This document shows, one piece after another, positions 21,871 to 31,812 of a stretch of DNA of 64,000 nt (position 1 is its first letter; each line of letters starts with the position of its first letter). Source of the stretch: Blastobasis lacticolella (lineage: Eukaryota > Arthropoda > Insecta > Lepidoptera > Blastobasidae); contig LR990052.1 of NCBI GenBank assembly GCA_905147135.1, forward strand, positions 1,185,501 to 1,249,500, given 5' to 3'. The position numbers and the translations under genes were made by a program. Under the pieces are notes generated by a model, which saw only the letters and a list, made by a program, of their open reading frames with translations, had not been told where the DNA came from and searched no databases.

Positions 21871-22928
21871 ATTATTTTATTAAAAACTTTATTGCACAAT
21901 AATACAATTGGCGGACTTAGAGCCATTAAGACTTTATCTTCCAGTCAACCCGTAGAAAATGCAGAAAGTGAGTAAGTAGGTGCTTTATAAAGCGAGATGA
22001 TAAATTGTAATTTACCAAATACAATACTTACTACAACAAGATAGAATAAACATATATTATATTATAATAAATACTATACATACATACAAATATTAAAAAT
22101 CGGATAGATAATTGTTGTACACAGTCGCGCGAATGTGCAGGTTTCATCACGATGTTTTCTCTGGCTTGCGAGTCGGATTTACCTTTTTTACTACTAGGAC
22201 CTTACCACTAGGCTACCGACGCTTTTGAACATATTAGTAAAAGTCGGCAAAGAGGGTGGTGTGAAGTTGGCTCCCTAAAATGTTGAAAAACTGGATTTCA
22301 ACAATTGGAATCGTTTGGTGGTCGTAGTAAATAGCGGCCCATTTTCAATGTTTGACGGTCACAAATTAAAATATGGCAATATAAAAATCCATCATTATTT
22401 TCCCCCATCTTTGTTTTGACTGCCATATTTTTATTTTAGATCACCAAACCTCGAAAATGTAAGCTGATGGAAAGTGGTCACCACCACTACCATCTTCAGA
22501 ATGATTTCGAGACCCAGACACATATATTTTTATTAAAACTAGATATGAAGTGGTAAGGACGTTTTGCTTTTATGTCAATTTCCGATAATGAACTATAATA
22601 TATAATAAACTTGCTTTTAGGGGCATTTTTATCTGCGGACGGTTTGCACACTGGTCCTTTTTCCGTGTGGACATTTTTATTTAACAGACTTTATGATTTG
22701 AAGACTAAATGCCGATAAGGACATTTTGCTCTGAGAACCACCTACTCCGAATTGCAGTTAATCGCATGTGAGCCTGGAATCAAATCAAGAAACAGAATGC
22801 CTGGATTGGATACATACGAACGCCTTTGTAAAAACTGTCATCACTTATCAAACATCAAAGCTAGCTTTGTTGTCACCTCAAGGTAGACAACACACCTGCA
22901 GTGTAGCATTTTTGTTACTTACGTCCGT
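21871..22928. other. AT-rich stretch with a SINE-2 scrap
   Basis: Only 22125-22230 is recognisable, as a decayed minus-sense SINE-2 (gaatgtgcaggtttcatcac, then gctaccgacgc). The remainder has no supported feature. Confidence 0.4.
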
Positions 22929-23175
22929 GGTGTATGGTGCCGCTACCTCAAAGAATAGCACCACTCCATATCTTCCCGTGGGTGTCGTAAAAGGCGACTA
23001 AGGGACAAATCCGAAAGATGGGCAGCAGCATCTTACTGGGTAGATTTACATCAACTGCACTGCGATCTCCAACCCGCCTGCCAAGCGTGGAGATTATGGC
23101 AATGACCTCCCCTTTCGTGGGAGAGGCCCGAAGTCCTGCAGTGTATTTTTACTGGCTGTGATGATGATGATGATG
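22929..23175 (+). mobile_element. R-SINE, head variant B, 8-bp TSD
   Basis: 247 bp flanked by acgtccgt at 22921-22928 and 23176-23183. Its 5' third differs from the common copies: it has 'atggtgccgctacctcaaag' and 'cccgtgggtgtcgtaaaagg'. The 3' half 'gcgatctccaacccgcctgc', 'gtggagattatggcaatgac' and the (ATG)n tail is shared. The only other B-type copy seen is 56115-56367. Confidence 0.8.
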
Positions 23176-23183
23176 ACGTCCGT

Positions 23184-24325
23184 AAAATCTAACAACGATT
23201 TTACTATGCGTAACTATGCCTAAACACGTAGATCTAGGACATCCCTCTCGCCCCATACGGCTCATCGCAAATGAAATACCTTACTCGTCCCAAGCCAACC
23301 GAATCAGAGACATTTCAAAGCGTCAGCTTGCATTGACATTTGCCGCAAGACCGTTTGAATTTTGATGTCGGCACACGGTACACCTTGTATTGACCGTCCA
23401 TTTTGTAGACAAAGTGGTTTAATATTTGGAGGGCTAATGCTCGTTTTCAATATAGGAGTCGCCTAAATGCGATGCCCAAACACTTTAGACGAAAATACCT
23501 TTTTATACAGCTAGGAAATAACTATCGCTTTTTGGTAACGCTGGATTGGTGCTTAAACCCTAAACATCGCCTAAATTGACAGTTGCGTTCTGTTTCCCAC
23601 AGCTTTTCCAACCCGGTAGCTAAAACTGGAACTAAGTGTCTCCGTTTTGAAATGTCACTTCGTAGTGAGCATCAGCGACGCCTTCACCGGTTCAGATGAG
23701 TTTGTGGCACTTGACAGTTTAAAAATATTATAACGCGAATCCATAGATAAATCTCGCCTAGAAGTAGAGGTTTGGCGAAATAGATCATCAAGTGATCTAT
23801 TTCGCCAAACCTCTCAAAGGCCATTCCTGAAGTCAGAAGTTTCCTAGTGAAGTAATGTTTACGTCGAGTTTAGTGAAAACGGGTGTAAGTTCCATTAGAT
23901 TTTTATTTGCCTTATGAGGCAGAAACACAGACCGCCTACCTGATGGAAGGTGTTCACTAACATCCATGATCCTTACATTTTCTATAAAGATTCAGGTGCT
24001 TGGGGCTAGTACCTACCGAGTTTTACCACCGCACTACACAGCACAAACTAAAGTTCCATCCTTAGGTACTAAGAGCCCATACAGACATACCTTTCTGCAC
24101 AATTTGGCCCAAATGTCTAAGAAATTTTGGTTTCTAATACTAATGACGGAAAGCAAATTTTATTAACAATCGCGCAGCGCATATTTATCGCGCCTGCACA
24201 GTCACTGTAACGCACCTGCACCGCATAGTCCCCGTAAACTATGCGGTGACTATGCGGGCATGACGCGTACGTATTTTCTGTCCCGTTCGCAAGCAGTGAC
24301 GTATAATCGTACCTAGCTCGTCTTA
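23184..24325. other. Non-coding stretch, left flank of the I-like element
   Basis: No gene is supported. It includes a direct inverted run at about 23770-23815 ('tttggcgaaatagatcat' and its complement, separated by a few bases), a short palindrome that may be a foldback remnant. Confidence 0.4.
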
Positions 24326-24339
24326 TACTGGTTTTCGGT
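24326..24339. repeat. Left TSD of the I-like element
   Basis: tactggttttcggt, repeated exactly at 27861-27874 after the (TATC)n tail. Confidence 0.8.
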
Positions 24340-24446
24340 GCATATATACTAGTAACAATATACATGCACAACAACTCCTTAATTACTGTTCCAGAGATCT
24401 AACAGCTATAAGGATAACCAACAAATTAGATCCCAAGCAGCAGGTC

Positions 24447-25634
24447 ATGGTCATTGCATCAGTCTACATGCCAGAACAGGACGACCCGCCATCTAATGAA
24501 CTAATCCAGCTAGTGAAATGGTGTGAAGAATCCAAGCTGGAGCTGATTATTGGGACGGACGCAAATGCACATCATCCACTATGGGGGATGAAGAATGAAA
24601 ACAACAGAGGTAAACTGCTAGTTGAATACCTGTTCACAACTAACCTGCTAATTATTAACAACGGTGCAGAACCGACCTTTGTAAACAAAAGAAGTCAAAC
24701 GATAATTGATCTAACACTAGCTACAGAAACCGCGGCCAAACTAATATCGAACTGGAGAGTCTCTTCTGAGGCATCCTGTTCAGACCACAGGTGGATTCTG
24801 TACGATTTAAACATAGCTAATACTAACACGGTGCTACGTAGAAACCCGAGAAAGACAAACATTAATAAATACACAGCTCTGGTTGAGGAAGAGGTTAAAC
24901 GCATGAGTAAACCACTAAAACTAACCGACACGCAACAAATAGAAAAACAGGTAGAACAACTAACAAAGTTAATCATTAACTGCTATCATAACAGCTGTCC
25001 CAAACCAGGAGTCTCCAACCCCACCGCCAAACAGCAACCGTGGTGGGGTCCCAAATTAGACAGAATTAGGAAAAAGGTGAGACAACGGTTCAACAGAGCA
25101 ATGAACACTAGATCTGAGGAAGACTGGGTATTATACAAAGATGAAAAAGCAAAGTACAAAAAAGAAATCAGGTACATGAAGTACACAACATGGAAAAAGT
25201 ACTGTACCAACATCGAATCCAACGAACAGGCAAACCGGGTAAGGAAAGTCCTATCCAAACCTATGGAAACACAACAAGGTGTACTGCGCAAACCAGACAG
25301 TACAATGACAAGCACTGCTGAGGAGTCGGAGGAAACCCTGCTTCAAACACACTTCCCCGGTTGTAAAATCCACAATACAAACAACTCGGATATCACCGAG
25401 GAGGCATACACACCCACCACAGAGGACTGGAAAATTGCAAGTGAAGTAGTTACCAGTGAGTCAGTAAACTGGGCCATTAACAGTTTCCAAACATTTAAAG
25501 CAGCGGGGCCAGACGAAATCTTCCCTGGACTTTTAAAATGGGCAGGCGAACGCATGATACACCTGCTGACGGATATATTAAGAGCATGTTTGGCTCACAT
25601 GGCAGATATATACCGTCTAAATGGCGGAAGGTAA
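24447..25634 (+). CDS. EN (C-terminal half) and RT lead-in, frame 1 of the broken ORF2
   Basis: 395 codons from the first ATG, although element coding extends upstream to about 24342. The endonuclease part keeps GTDANAHHPLWG at 36-47 (with D38 and N40), IIDLT at 86-90 and SDH at 112-114. The N-terminal catalytic Asn and Glu were lost in the truncation, so it cannot be an active nuclease. The linker leads to FKAAGPDEIFPG, the usual box just before the RT. The frame stays coherent up to about the LRACLAH residues, near 25597. Beyond that the terminal residues are out of frame, because the RT continues in another phase. The stop at 25632 is therefore a frameshift product. Confidence 0.8.
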   Translation: MVIASVYMPEQDDPPSNELIQLVKWCEESKLELIIGTDANAHHPLWGMKNENNRGKLLVEYLFTTNLLIINNGAEPTFVNKRSQTIIDLTLATETAAKLISNWRVSSEASCSDHRWILYDLNIANTNTVLRRNPRKTNINKYTALVEEEVKRMSKPLKLTDTQQIEKQVEQLTKLIINCYHNSCPKPGVSNPTAKQQPWWGPKLDRIRKKVRQRFNRAMNTRSEEDWVLYKDEKAKYKKEIRYMKYTTWKKYCTNIESNEQANRVRKVLSKPMETQQGVLRKPDSTMTSTAEESEETLLQTHFPGCKIHNTNNSDITEEAYTPTTEDWKIASEVVTSESVNWAINSFQTFKAAGPDEIFPGLLKWAGERMIHLLTDILRACLAHMADIYRLNGGR

Positions 25635-27769
25635 GAGTCACCTTTATACCAAAGCCAGGAAAAAGCGATTACACCGATACGAAATCGTTCAGACCAATCA
25701 GTCTTACCTCCTTCCTCCTCAAGACCCTTGAACGTCTGTGCGACAAGGAGATCAGAGATAAGGCACTCATAAAACATCCCCTGCACAAGAATCAACATGC
25801 ATATACAAAGGGTAAATCTACAGAATCGGCACTGCATGCAGTAGTGGGGAAAATCGAAAATGCAATTCAAAATAAAGCAATATGTCTAGGTACTTTTATA
25901 GATATAGAGGGGGCCTTTGACAAAACTAATTTCACAAGCATTAAAAACGCATTAAACAAACACAATGTCTCGGAAACTATCTCGGGATGGATAGAGAACA
26001 TGCTTAGCAAAAGAGTCATTCAACTAGATAGTAATCCTAACAAACAGGTATCAGTGGTAAGAGGTTGCCCACAAGGTGGAGTCCTGTCACCTCTTCTATG
26101 GAATTTGGTGGCTAATACACTAATATCTAAACTAAACTCTAATTATTTTTTCACAGTAGGTTATGCTGATGATCTGGCCATACTCATTACTGGAAACAAC
26201 GCGGACACCGTCACTGGAGTTACACAGAGGGCTCTGAAAATGGTGGAACTGTGGTGTAATGAGTATGGACTCTCAGTTAATCCAACGAAGACAGAGATGG
26301 TAATGTTTACGAATAAACGGACTTTAGGTAACTATAGACTACCCAGTCTCTTTAAAACACAACTTACTCTATCAACGGAGGTAAAATATCTAGGTGTAAT
26401 ACTTGATAACAAATTAAACTGGAACAACCACATTGAATCAAGGTACAACAAAGCTACAATATCCTTCTGGCAATGCAGGAGGATGATAGGGAAGTCCTGG
26501 GGATTATCCCCCAAAGTCATAATGTGGCTATACAAAACAGTGATTAGGCCTATGTTCTGCTACGGAGCGGTAGTATGGTGGACTAAAACCAAGCAATCCA
26601 CCACAATAGCAAAATTACAAAAACTGCAAAGGCTAGCCTGCATGGCAGTTAGCGGCTGCATGAGGACAACCCCAACTGCAGCCCTGGAAGCTATGCTCAA
26701 CCTAACACCACTACACCTTCACGTACAACAAGAGGCAACAATAGCTATGGTACGCTTAAAACACTCAAATCTATTGGACAAAGTGCCGCTCCCGCATACG
26801 GTACTTTACTACGATGAAACAAAAATGGAACCAATGATGGAGGCCATTAGCGACCGAATATCAAAGCAGGTAGAAACGGTCAAGAAGTACAAGATCCAAC
26901 TGTACGAGGACCCGCGGGAGGGCCAAAACATACGAGAAGTAAGGATCTTTACTGACGGGTCCAAAACAGACTCAGGTACAGGTTGCGGAGTTTTCTCCGA
27001 AGACCTAAACATCAAAATAGCTGCCCCACTGGGTAAGTACAACACGATCTTTCAAGCGGAGTGCATGGGAATCATCCTAGCCACACACGCGGTACGGGAC
27101 AAGAAGGTAGAACAACAGCCTATTAGGATCTTATCAGACAGCAGGGCAGTACTTATGGCCCTTGAAAACAACAACACAACCTCGGGGCTTCTACTCGACT
27201 GCCGCAATTGCTTAAATGAGGTATGTAAAACAAATCCCATAACCCTACAATGGATTAAAGGACACAGTGGATCGAGAGGGAACGACGCAGCTGACGAGTT
27301 GGCCAGAAGAGGCTCAAGCACGAAGCCCACTGGCCCAGAACCAATTATACCTATGCCATTTGCATGGACCCGTAAACACCTGATGGATAGAATCAAGGTA
27401 AAACATAACCAACTCTGGTCATCACTAGAGGGATGCAGACAAGCCAAGGAGGCTCTACCGAAAATTAACCCTCCCCTTTCAGAAAGGCTTTTAAAACTAA
27501 CCAAAAAACAACTCCGTCTGGTAACCGGAGCTTTAACGGGACACGGTCCATTTAATAAACACCTCTTCACCATAGGTCTCACCGACAGCCCATTGTGCAG
27601 AGCCTACCTGAGGGAGGAGGAGACAGCAGCACATATCCTGCGGACATGCGAGGGGGTGACAACATACAGGCATGAGCATCTCGGACAACCACAAACCCTT
27701 CCAGAGACGTTTGCAAAGCTGAAAGGATTGCTGCGTTTCCTGGAGGAGTTGGGATGGCAGGAACAATAG
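25538..27769 (+). CDS. RT + RNase H + C-terminal Cys/His motif, frame 2 of the broken ORF2
   Basis: 743 codons. The first 20 or so residues are shadow sequence. True coding starts around YIPSKWRKVRV (residues 24-34). RT motifs: FIPKPGK at 36-42, IDIEGAFD at 121-128, GCPQGGVLSP at 176-185 and YADD at 209-212. RNase H (about 466-592) has D473 in FTDGS, E508 in FQAE, D534 in LSDSRA and D583/D586 in GNDAADELA, so its active site looks complete. A C-terminal motif reads C687, Y690, H699, C704 where the family normally has Cys-x2-Cys-x7-8-His-x4-Cys, so the second cysteine is lost. RT and RNase H could be catalytically intact, but the frameshift and missing EN make the copy non-autonomous. Confidence 0.85.
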   Translation: MGRRTHDTPADGYIKSMFGSHGRYIPSKWRKVRVTFIPKPGKSDYTDTKSFRPISLTSFLLKTLERLCDKEIRDKALIKHPLHKNQHAYTKGKSTESALHAVVGKIENAIQNKAICLGTFIDIEGAFDKTNFTSIKNALNKHNVSETISGWIENMLSKRVIQLDSNPNKQVSVVRGCPQGGVLSPLLWNLVANTLISKLNSNYFFTVGYADDLAILITGNNADTVTGVTQRALKMVELWCNEYGLSVNPTKTEMVMFTNKRTLGNYRLPSLFKTQLTLSTEVKYLGVILDNKLNWNNHIESRYNKATISFWQCRRMIGKSWGLSPKVIMWLYKTVIRPMFCYGAVVWWTKTKQSTTIAKLQKLQRLACMAVSGCMRTTPTAALEAMLNLTPLHLHVQQEATIAMVRLKHSNLLDKVPLPHTVLYYDETKMEPMMEAISDRISKQVETVKKYKIQLYEDPREGQNIREVRIFTDGSKTDSGTGCGVFSEDLNIKIAAPLGKYNTIFQAECMGIILATHAVRDKKVEQQPIRILSDSRAVLMALENNNTTSGLLLDCRNCLNEVCKTNPITLQWIKGHSGSRGNDAADELARRGSSTKPTGPEPIIPMPFAWTRKHLMDRIKVKHNQLWSSLEGCRQAKEALPKINPPLSERLLKLTKKQLRLVTGALTGHGPFNKHLFTIGLTDSPLCRAYLREEETAAHILRTCEGVTTYRHEHLGQPQTLPETFAKLKGLLRFLEELGWQEQ

Positions 27770-27860
27770 GGTATCTTGGAGTATACCATATCCACGCAAA
27801 ATGGGCGCGAGTTCGCCCGAATGCGGAAATGGCCCGGATATATCTATCTATCTATCTATC

Positions 27861-27874
27861 TACTGGTTTTCGGT
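27861..27874. repeat. Right TSD of the I-like element
   Basis: tactggttttcggt, immediately after the TATC tail. Confidence 0.8.
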
Positions 27875-28225
27875 AGGTCGATCTCTGTACACCGGCAGCG
27901 ACATCTTCGTCTTGGGCGATACGCTCTTGACAGAACGGTCGTGGTCGCTATGTGTTGTGGCAGTTGTCACTTGCCTTACGATTTCCTGCCGTCTCGACCT
28001 CTTTGTTAGCTGTTTTCCTAATATACTCATGGAAGGGACCGCCCAAAGGGTGATCTTCCGCGCTGTCGTGTACCTTCCACTCTGCCCTGCACGACGAGAC
28101 GCCCAATGGAGTCATGGTTTCGCCTGATGTGAGATGTGTCCGAAGAACTTGAGAATGCAGACTTGTATGAGTGTGGACAGACGCTGCTTTATACCGACTT
28201 CTTGGAGTATGGCGACATCTGAATA
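27872..28225 (-). pseudogene. RTE-clade RT C-terminal relic
   Basis: Minus-strand frames encode RLSTLIQVCILKFFGHISHQ, then in another phase GRLVVQGRVEGTRQRGRSP. This matches the C-terminal pattern of RTE-type enzymes: a FFGH box, then a R-L-V-G-K-V-G-R-R-G-R-P box. At least one frameshift and several stops interrupt it. The I-like element above inserted at or next to its 3' end, so this relic is older. Plus-strand frames of up to 108 codons across it are shadows. Confidence 0.6.
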
Positions 28226-28427
28226 TCTACAGATCGTAAGGTTCAAACAATACAAAATAAAGTGGTTGAATTCGGAACTAATCATCAATCGAATAAAAAC
28301 TTAATCCAGACAGAACAAAAATACTAGAAAAACCTCAACGTAAAACTCAATCACCCTCCGATTACACATTAATTAGAAACCGATGATTATACATTAGTAT
28401 TGAAACGTTCGTCCGTCCGTCAATGCC

Positions 28428-28475
28428 GGGGGCGGGGGTGCGCGCGCGCAGGGCGGCGCGGGGGGAGGGGCGGTC
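28428..28475 (+). other. G-rich, CpG-dense patch with G-quadruplex and Z-DNA potential
   Basis: Runs of G5, G5, G3, G6 and G4 are separated by short GC spacers, with an alternating tgcgcgcgcgca core. It is sharply different from the AT-rich surroundings. Confidence 0.6.
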
Positions 28476-28559
28476 TAGAGCCAAGGCGATATCGACTGAT
28501 ATAGGACTAGCTGGTGTAGCGCGGCTGCGTTTTTTGGTGCTTTGAGAGGGTTTCTTTAT

Positions 28560-28665
28560 AATAAATATGCTTGGAGCAATTCACAAAGCTCCATCTAGTC
28601 CCAAAGTAAGCAAAACTTGTGTTATGGATGTTAGATAACTGATTAACTACTTATATACTTCTTTT
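28560..28665 (-). repeat. SINE-1 3' end only
   Basis: Minus-sense 'caaagctccatctagtccca', then 'gcaaaacttgtgttatgg' and a taataaat edge. Confidence 0.6.
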
Positions 28666-30813
28666 TTTTTATATACTAATTTACTTGAAATAAGAAATCC
28701 TGACAGACCAGAAGCAATATGGTCCGACGATATCACCAAGGTGGTCGGAAGATGTGGGGTAGACTTCCTGTTGATCAGGATGGAAGGAACTAAGGAGGCC
28801 ATTTTATTTCCAAAGTTGGATGAATTAAATTAATTGCTAATGAATGCGTGATTGACTGTTTATAGTCTTTTTGTATGCACGATATCTTAGGTAAGCTCAT
28901 CACTCATCACAAGGTAAGATTCTCGGTCTGAAGAATGGTCGGGAAATTTTTGTCTTTTAGTTTAAAAAGCTACGTAACAAACTCTCTGTAAGTTACTGCA
29001 AAATATGAATTATATTTTTACAATTTCGAATATTCTACTTTATTTTTTTTATTTTTACGTAAGTTTTAAGTTGTGTAATAAATTGGATTCCATGATATAA
29101 GATCGTTTCGCTTTTATTATAATTAAGGTTACAATACTCGTTATAAAAACGCAAGTAAATACTAACACTAGACGGTACGGACTGGTAAGTTTAGTGTGTA
29201 CCGTATACCTACCTACATACTCAAACCTCCATAAGCAAAGCGACAGAAGAAAGCTACTAAATAACACCTATATAACAACCACCTTCATTATTGTTATTAC
29301 AGATATGATACGACAAGAAATACCTATATTCTCTACTCACATTAGAAATTGCATTAGCAAGCACCAAGACGTCCGGCGCGGCGTCCAACCCATCGGCCAG
29401 CCGGCACCGCACTCTCGCATTACAACAAATCATTCAACCGGAGCGAGTTCTGAAACGATTCCATTCTTTTATTGATTTATTTCATATTATTATTAATTTA
29501 AGAGAAAAAAAAACGCCAAAACGCCCGAGTTTCAGACCCAGACCGAGTTATTTATTAAAACGTTAAGTTATCCCGCCCAATCTGATAACTCTGTCATTAT
29601 TTATGAGACACTTTTTAGTTTATTTTAATTTCGTGTTTTTAGCATCATCTGCCAAGCTTGGGTTGTGTTGTGATCAACCCTTTGTCGTTTTTTGTCGATC
29701 AACTATCAGATAGTATCAAGTTTTAAATGTTGTGTCGGGAATATTAATAGAGAGACGTGTGATGTTCTTTGTAGGAAAAATATAGCTTCAATAATAAACA
29801 TGTCGAAATTTTACATTTTTTACGGGTTCACACTACCCATGAATGAATGAAGAAAGATATGTAAGTAATTATAGGTAGAATAGTTTTTGGCGACTGCGCC
29901 AATTTAGACTACTTATAAAATATCAGTCTAGGTAACCTTTTTGCTTTTAAATTACCATTGATACTTGGCAATGTACAGTTGAGGAAACTGAATGATTAGC
30001 AGTTTAATCACCTTCTTAATTTGTTTGTCTTATTACGAGAAACAATGTTAAATGACGAGCCAGGTCGGTACATAGTAGCACGCCCAATTTCGAACTTTAT
30101 TCAACTTGCTAAACAATAAACAATCAGTGACTGTTCGGACGTATCAGCCCGGTCTGGTTTTGACCCGCGTGCCGAAACGCCTAATCAATAAAAAATATTC
30201 TTATAATCTCATCAGGCGTTTCCCACATTTAAAAATTATATTTATAATGTATTTTCCCCGACTGTCCTAAAACCATTTTAAGGACATTTTTAACTGCGGG
30301 CCCAAACATCTGAGGAAAAATACCTAATAATTTAAATACATCAGTCATTTCGGCCCGCGGGCCCAAACCAGGACGGGCCGAAACGCCTGATAACTCCATT
30401 CAGTTTCCACGGCTGTACCCATCCTACTCAACTGAAACCACTAACAGACCAAGACACTTACAACAATACATCTACATCAGCAAAAATCTTGTACTCTCCC
30501 TACATTTACACTATCATCATAAAATCTCGCTTCTAATATAAACATAGAAGCGAAAAACGAATGTACGTCTGTACCAGTCTCTAGGGCCCGCCCTCAAACG
30601 GCGCACCACCTCACCGATTGCAGACATTTGCCATCACACGCCGACATCGACACCTGAATAATGTATCCGATCCTGTAGACAATACGCCGATCTCAGATCA
30701 CACCTTTCCAAATAAAACATGGGCCGAGACAATATGTAGTTGTCACGGCTTGATGGGGGGGCTGTCGTTCAAGACTGCTTGTTTATTTGTGGTGTAGTCG
30801 TTGTTATGTTGAA
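28666..30813. other. Long non-coding stretch
   Basis: No gene is supported. A motif around cgaaacgcctgat recurs three times in mixed orientation at about 30170-30190, 30210-30220 and 30370-30392, with GC-rich neighbours. This hints at a decayed inverted-repeat element. Confidence 0.4.
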
Positions 30814-31156
30814 CGTTGGTGGCTTAGTGGTTAAGGAGTGCGACTCGTAAGTGAGAGATACCCGGTTTGAACTCCAGTTCCTTTTTCTGAGTTTTGTATA
30901 TTAGGTTAAATGAACACTAACCGATGCTCTTTTGCAGAGGGAAAACATCGTGATGAAACCTGCACATTTAGGCGAGTGAATGTGACATAATGTGACATGA
31001 TCCAATCTGATCAGGGTCCCCTGGTAATAAGGTTATGGTGGTCAGATGACATTCGCTTCACTGTAATTACCTGATCTGCCAAATTGTTGATAATGGCCAA
31101 GGCGGACCTCGGGCCTACGTGTGTGAAAGCGCGAACGGGACATTATCACCAAGATT
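30814..31156 (+). mobile_element. SINE-2, near complete
   Basis: Head 'gttggtggcttagtggttaa', then 'aaccgatgctcttttgcaga', 'attacctgatctgccaaatt', ending 'caccaagatt'. The middle carries a short local duplication around 'aatgtgacataatgtgacat'. Confidence 0.7.
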
Positions 31157-31607
31157 AAGAGTTCTTACGTTGTAGTTGGAAAGTCAATTGCGTCTGGTGT
31201 TAGGTTCTAAATCATTTTCATCTTTGTAAATAAAGATTCGTTGAATAAATTTCCCTTTGCAGATGCCGGAACGTTAGGGTATTTGGTGCATCTTTAGCCA
31301 AAATTAGTTTGTTAAGACAAGGGGGCATTAGCTGTCCATTACGTCCAAAGAACTCCTTCTTGACGTAAGGAGTATTTTTTAACATTAATCAAAAATTTAT
31401 TTAATGAATAAGTACCTACTTTCTCACAATTGCACAGGAATATGATTCTTAAGATGGTCACGCACTTACCTATTATAGCTCTTATATTATATAGCCCTTG
31501 TATTTTAGCTGTTAAGACTAGGTTTAAATCCCCGAAGTCGTCGCTACACCTGGCCGGAGTGCCCCCAACATACACTTTCCGAGTCACAGTCTCCACTCAA
31601 GATACCG
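31157..31607. other. Non-coding spacer
   Basis: Overlapping frames of 66 and 85 codons on opposite strands near 31339-31630 have no family match and are considered chance. Confidence 0.4.
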
Positions 31608-31812
31608 AACCTGCACATTCAGTCGCCTGAATGTGCAGGTTTCATCATGATTGTTTTTCCTCGCCGTAAGAACACTACGTTCATTTTTTTCCTAACTTTA
31701 TTGGGTTTATTTAGTTCCATAAATTAGAAAAGAGTCATTGGTACATGGCCGGACTTGAGTTCAAACCCCGCACCTCCAGATTACGAGTCGGCCACCTTAA
31801 CCACCGACACTA
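31608..31812 (-). repeat. SINE-2 5' half
   Basis: Minus-sense copy with 'gcctgaatgtgcaggtttca', a small internal insertion near 31680-31720, 'gagtcattggtacatggccg' and the head complement 'accttaaccaccgacac'. The start at 'tgcacattcagtcgcctga' forms a short palindrome. Confidence 0.6.

Larger units (their letters stand above)
24340..27860 (+). mobile_element. I-superfamily LINE with RNase H, 5'-truncated
   Basis: A 3,521-bp insertion bounded by a 14-bp TSD. The reading frame is already open at about 24342, upstream of the first ATG, and encodes a YCSRDLTAIRI-like stretch. The truncation therefore falls inside the endonuclease domain. The 3' end is a TATC microsatellite (about 27838-27860), not poly(A). 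Domain order is EN (partial), RT, RNase H and a C-terminal Cys/His motif. That rules out Jockey and RTE and fits I, LOA or Daphne-like clades, though the exact clade is not settled. One frameshift separates the two frames. Confidence 0.88.

Noticed and set aside
27838..27860. Independent TATC microsatellite
   Set aside because: The exact TSD immediately after it shows that it is the 3' tail of the I-like LINE.
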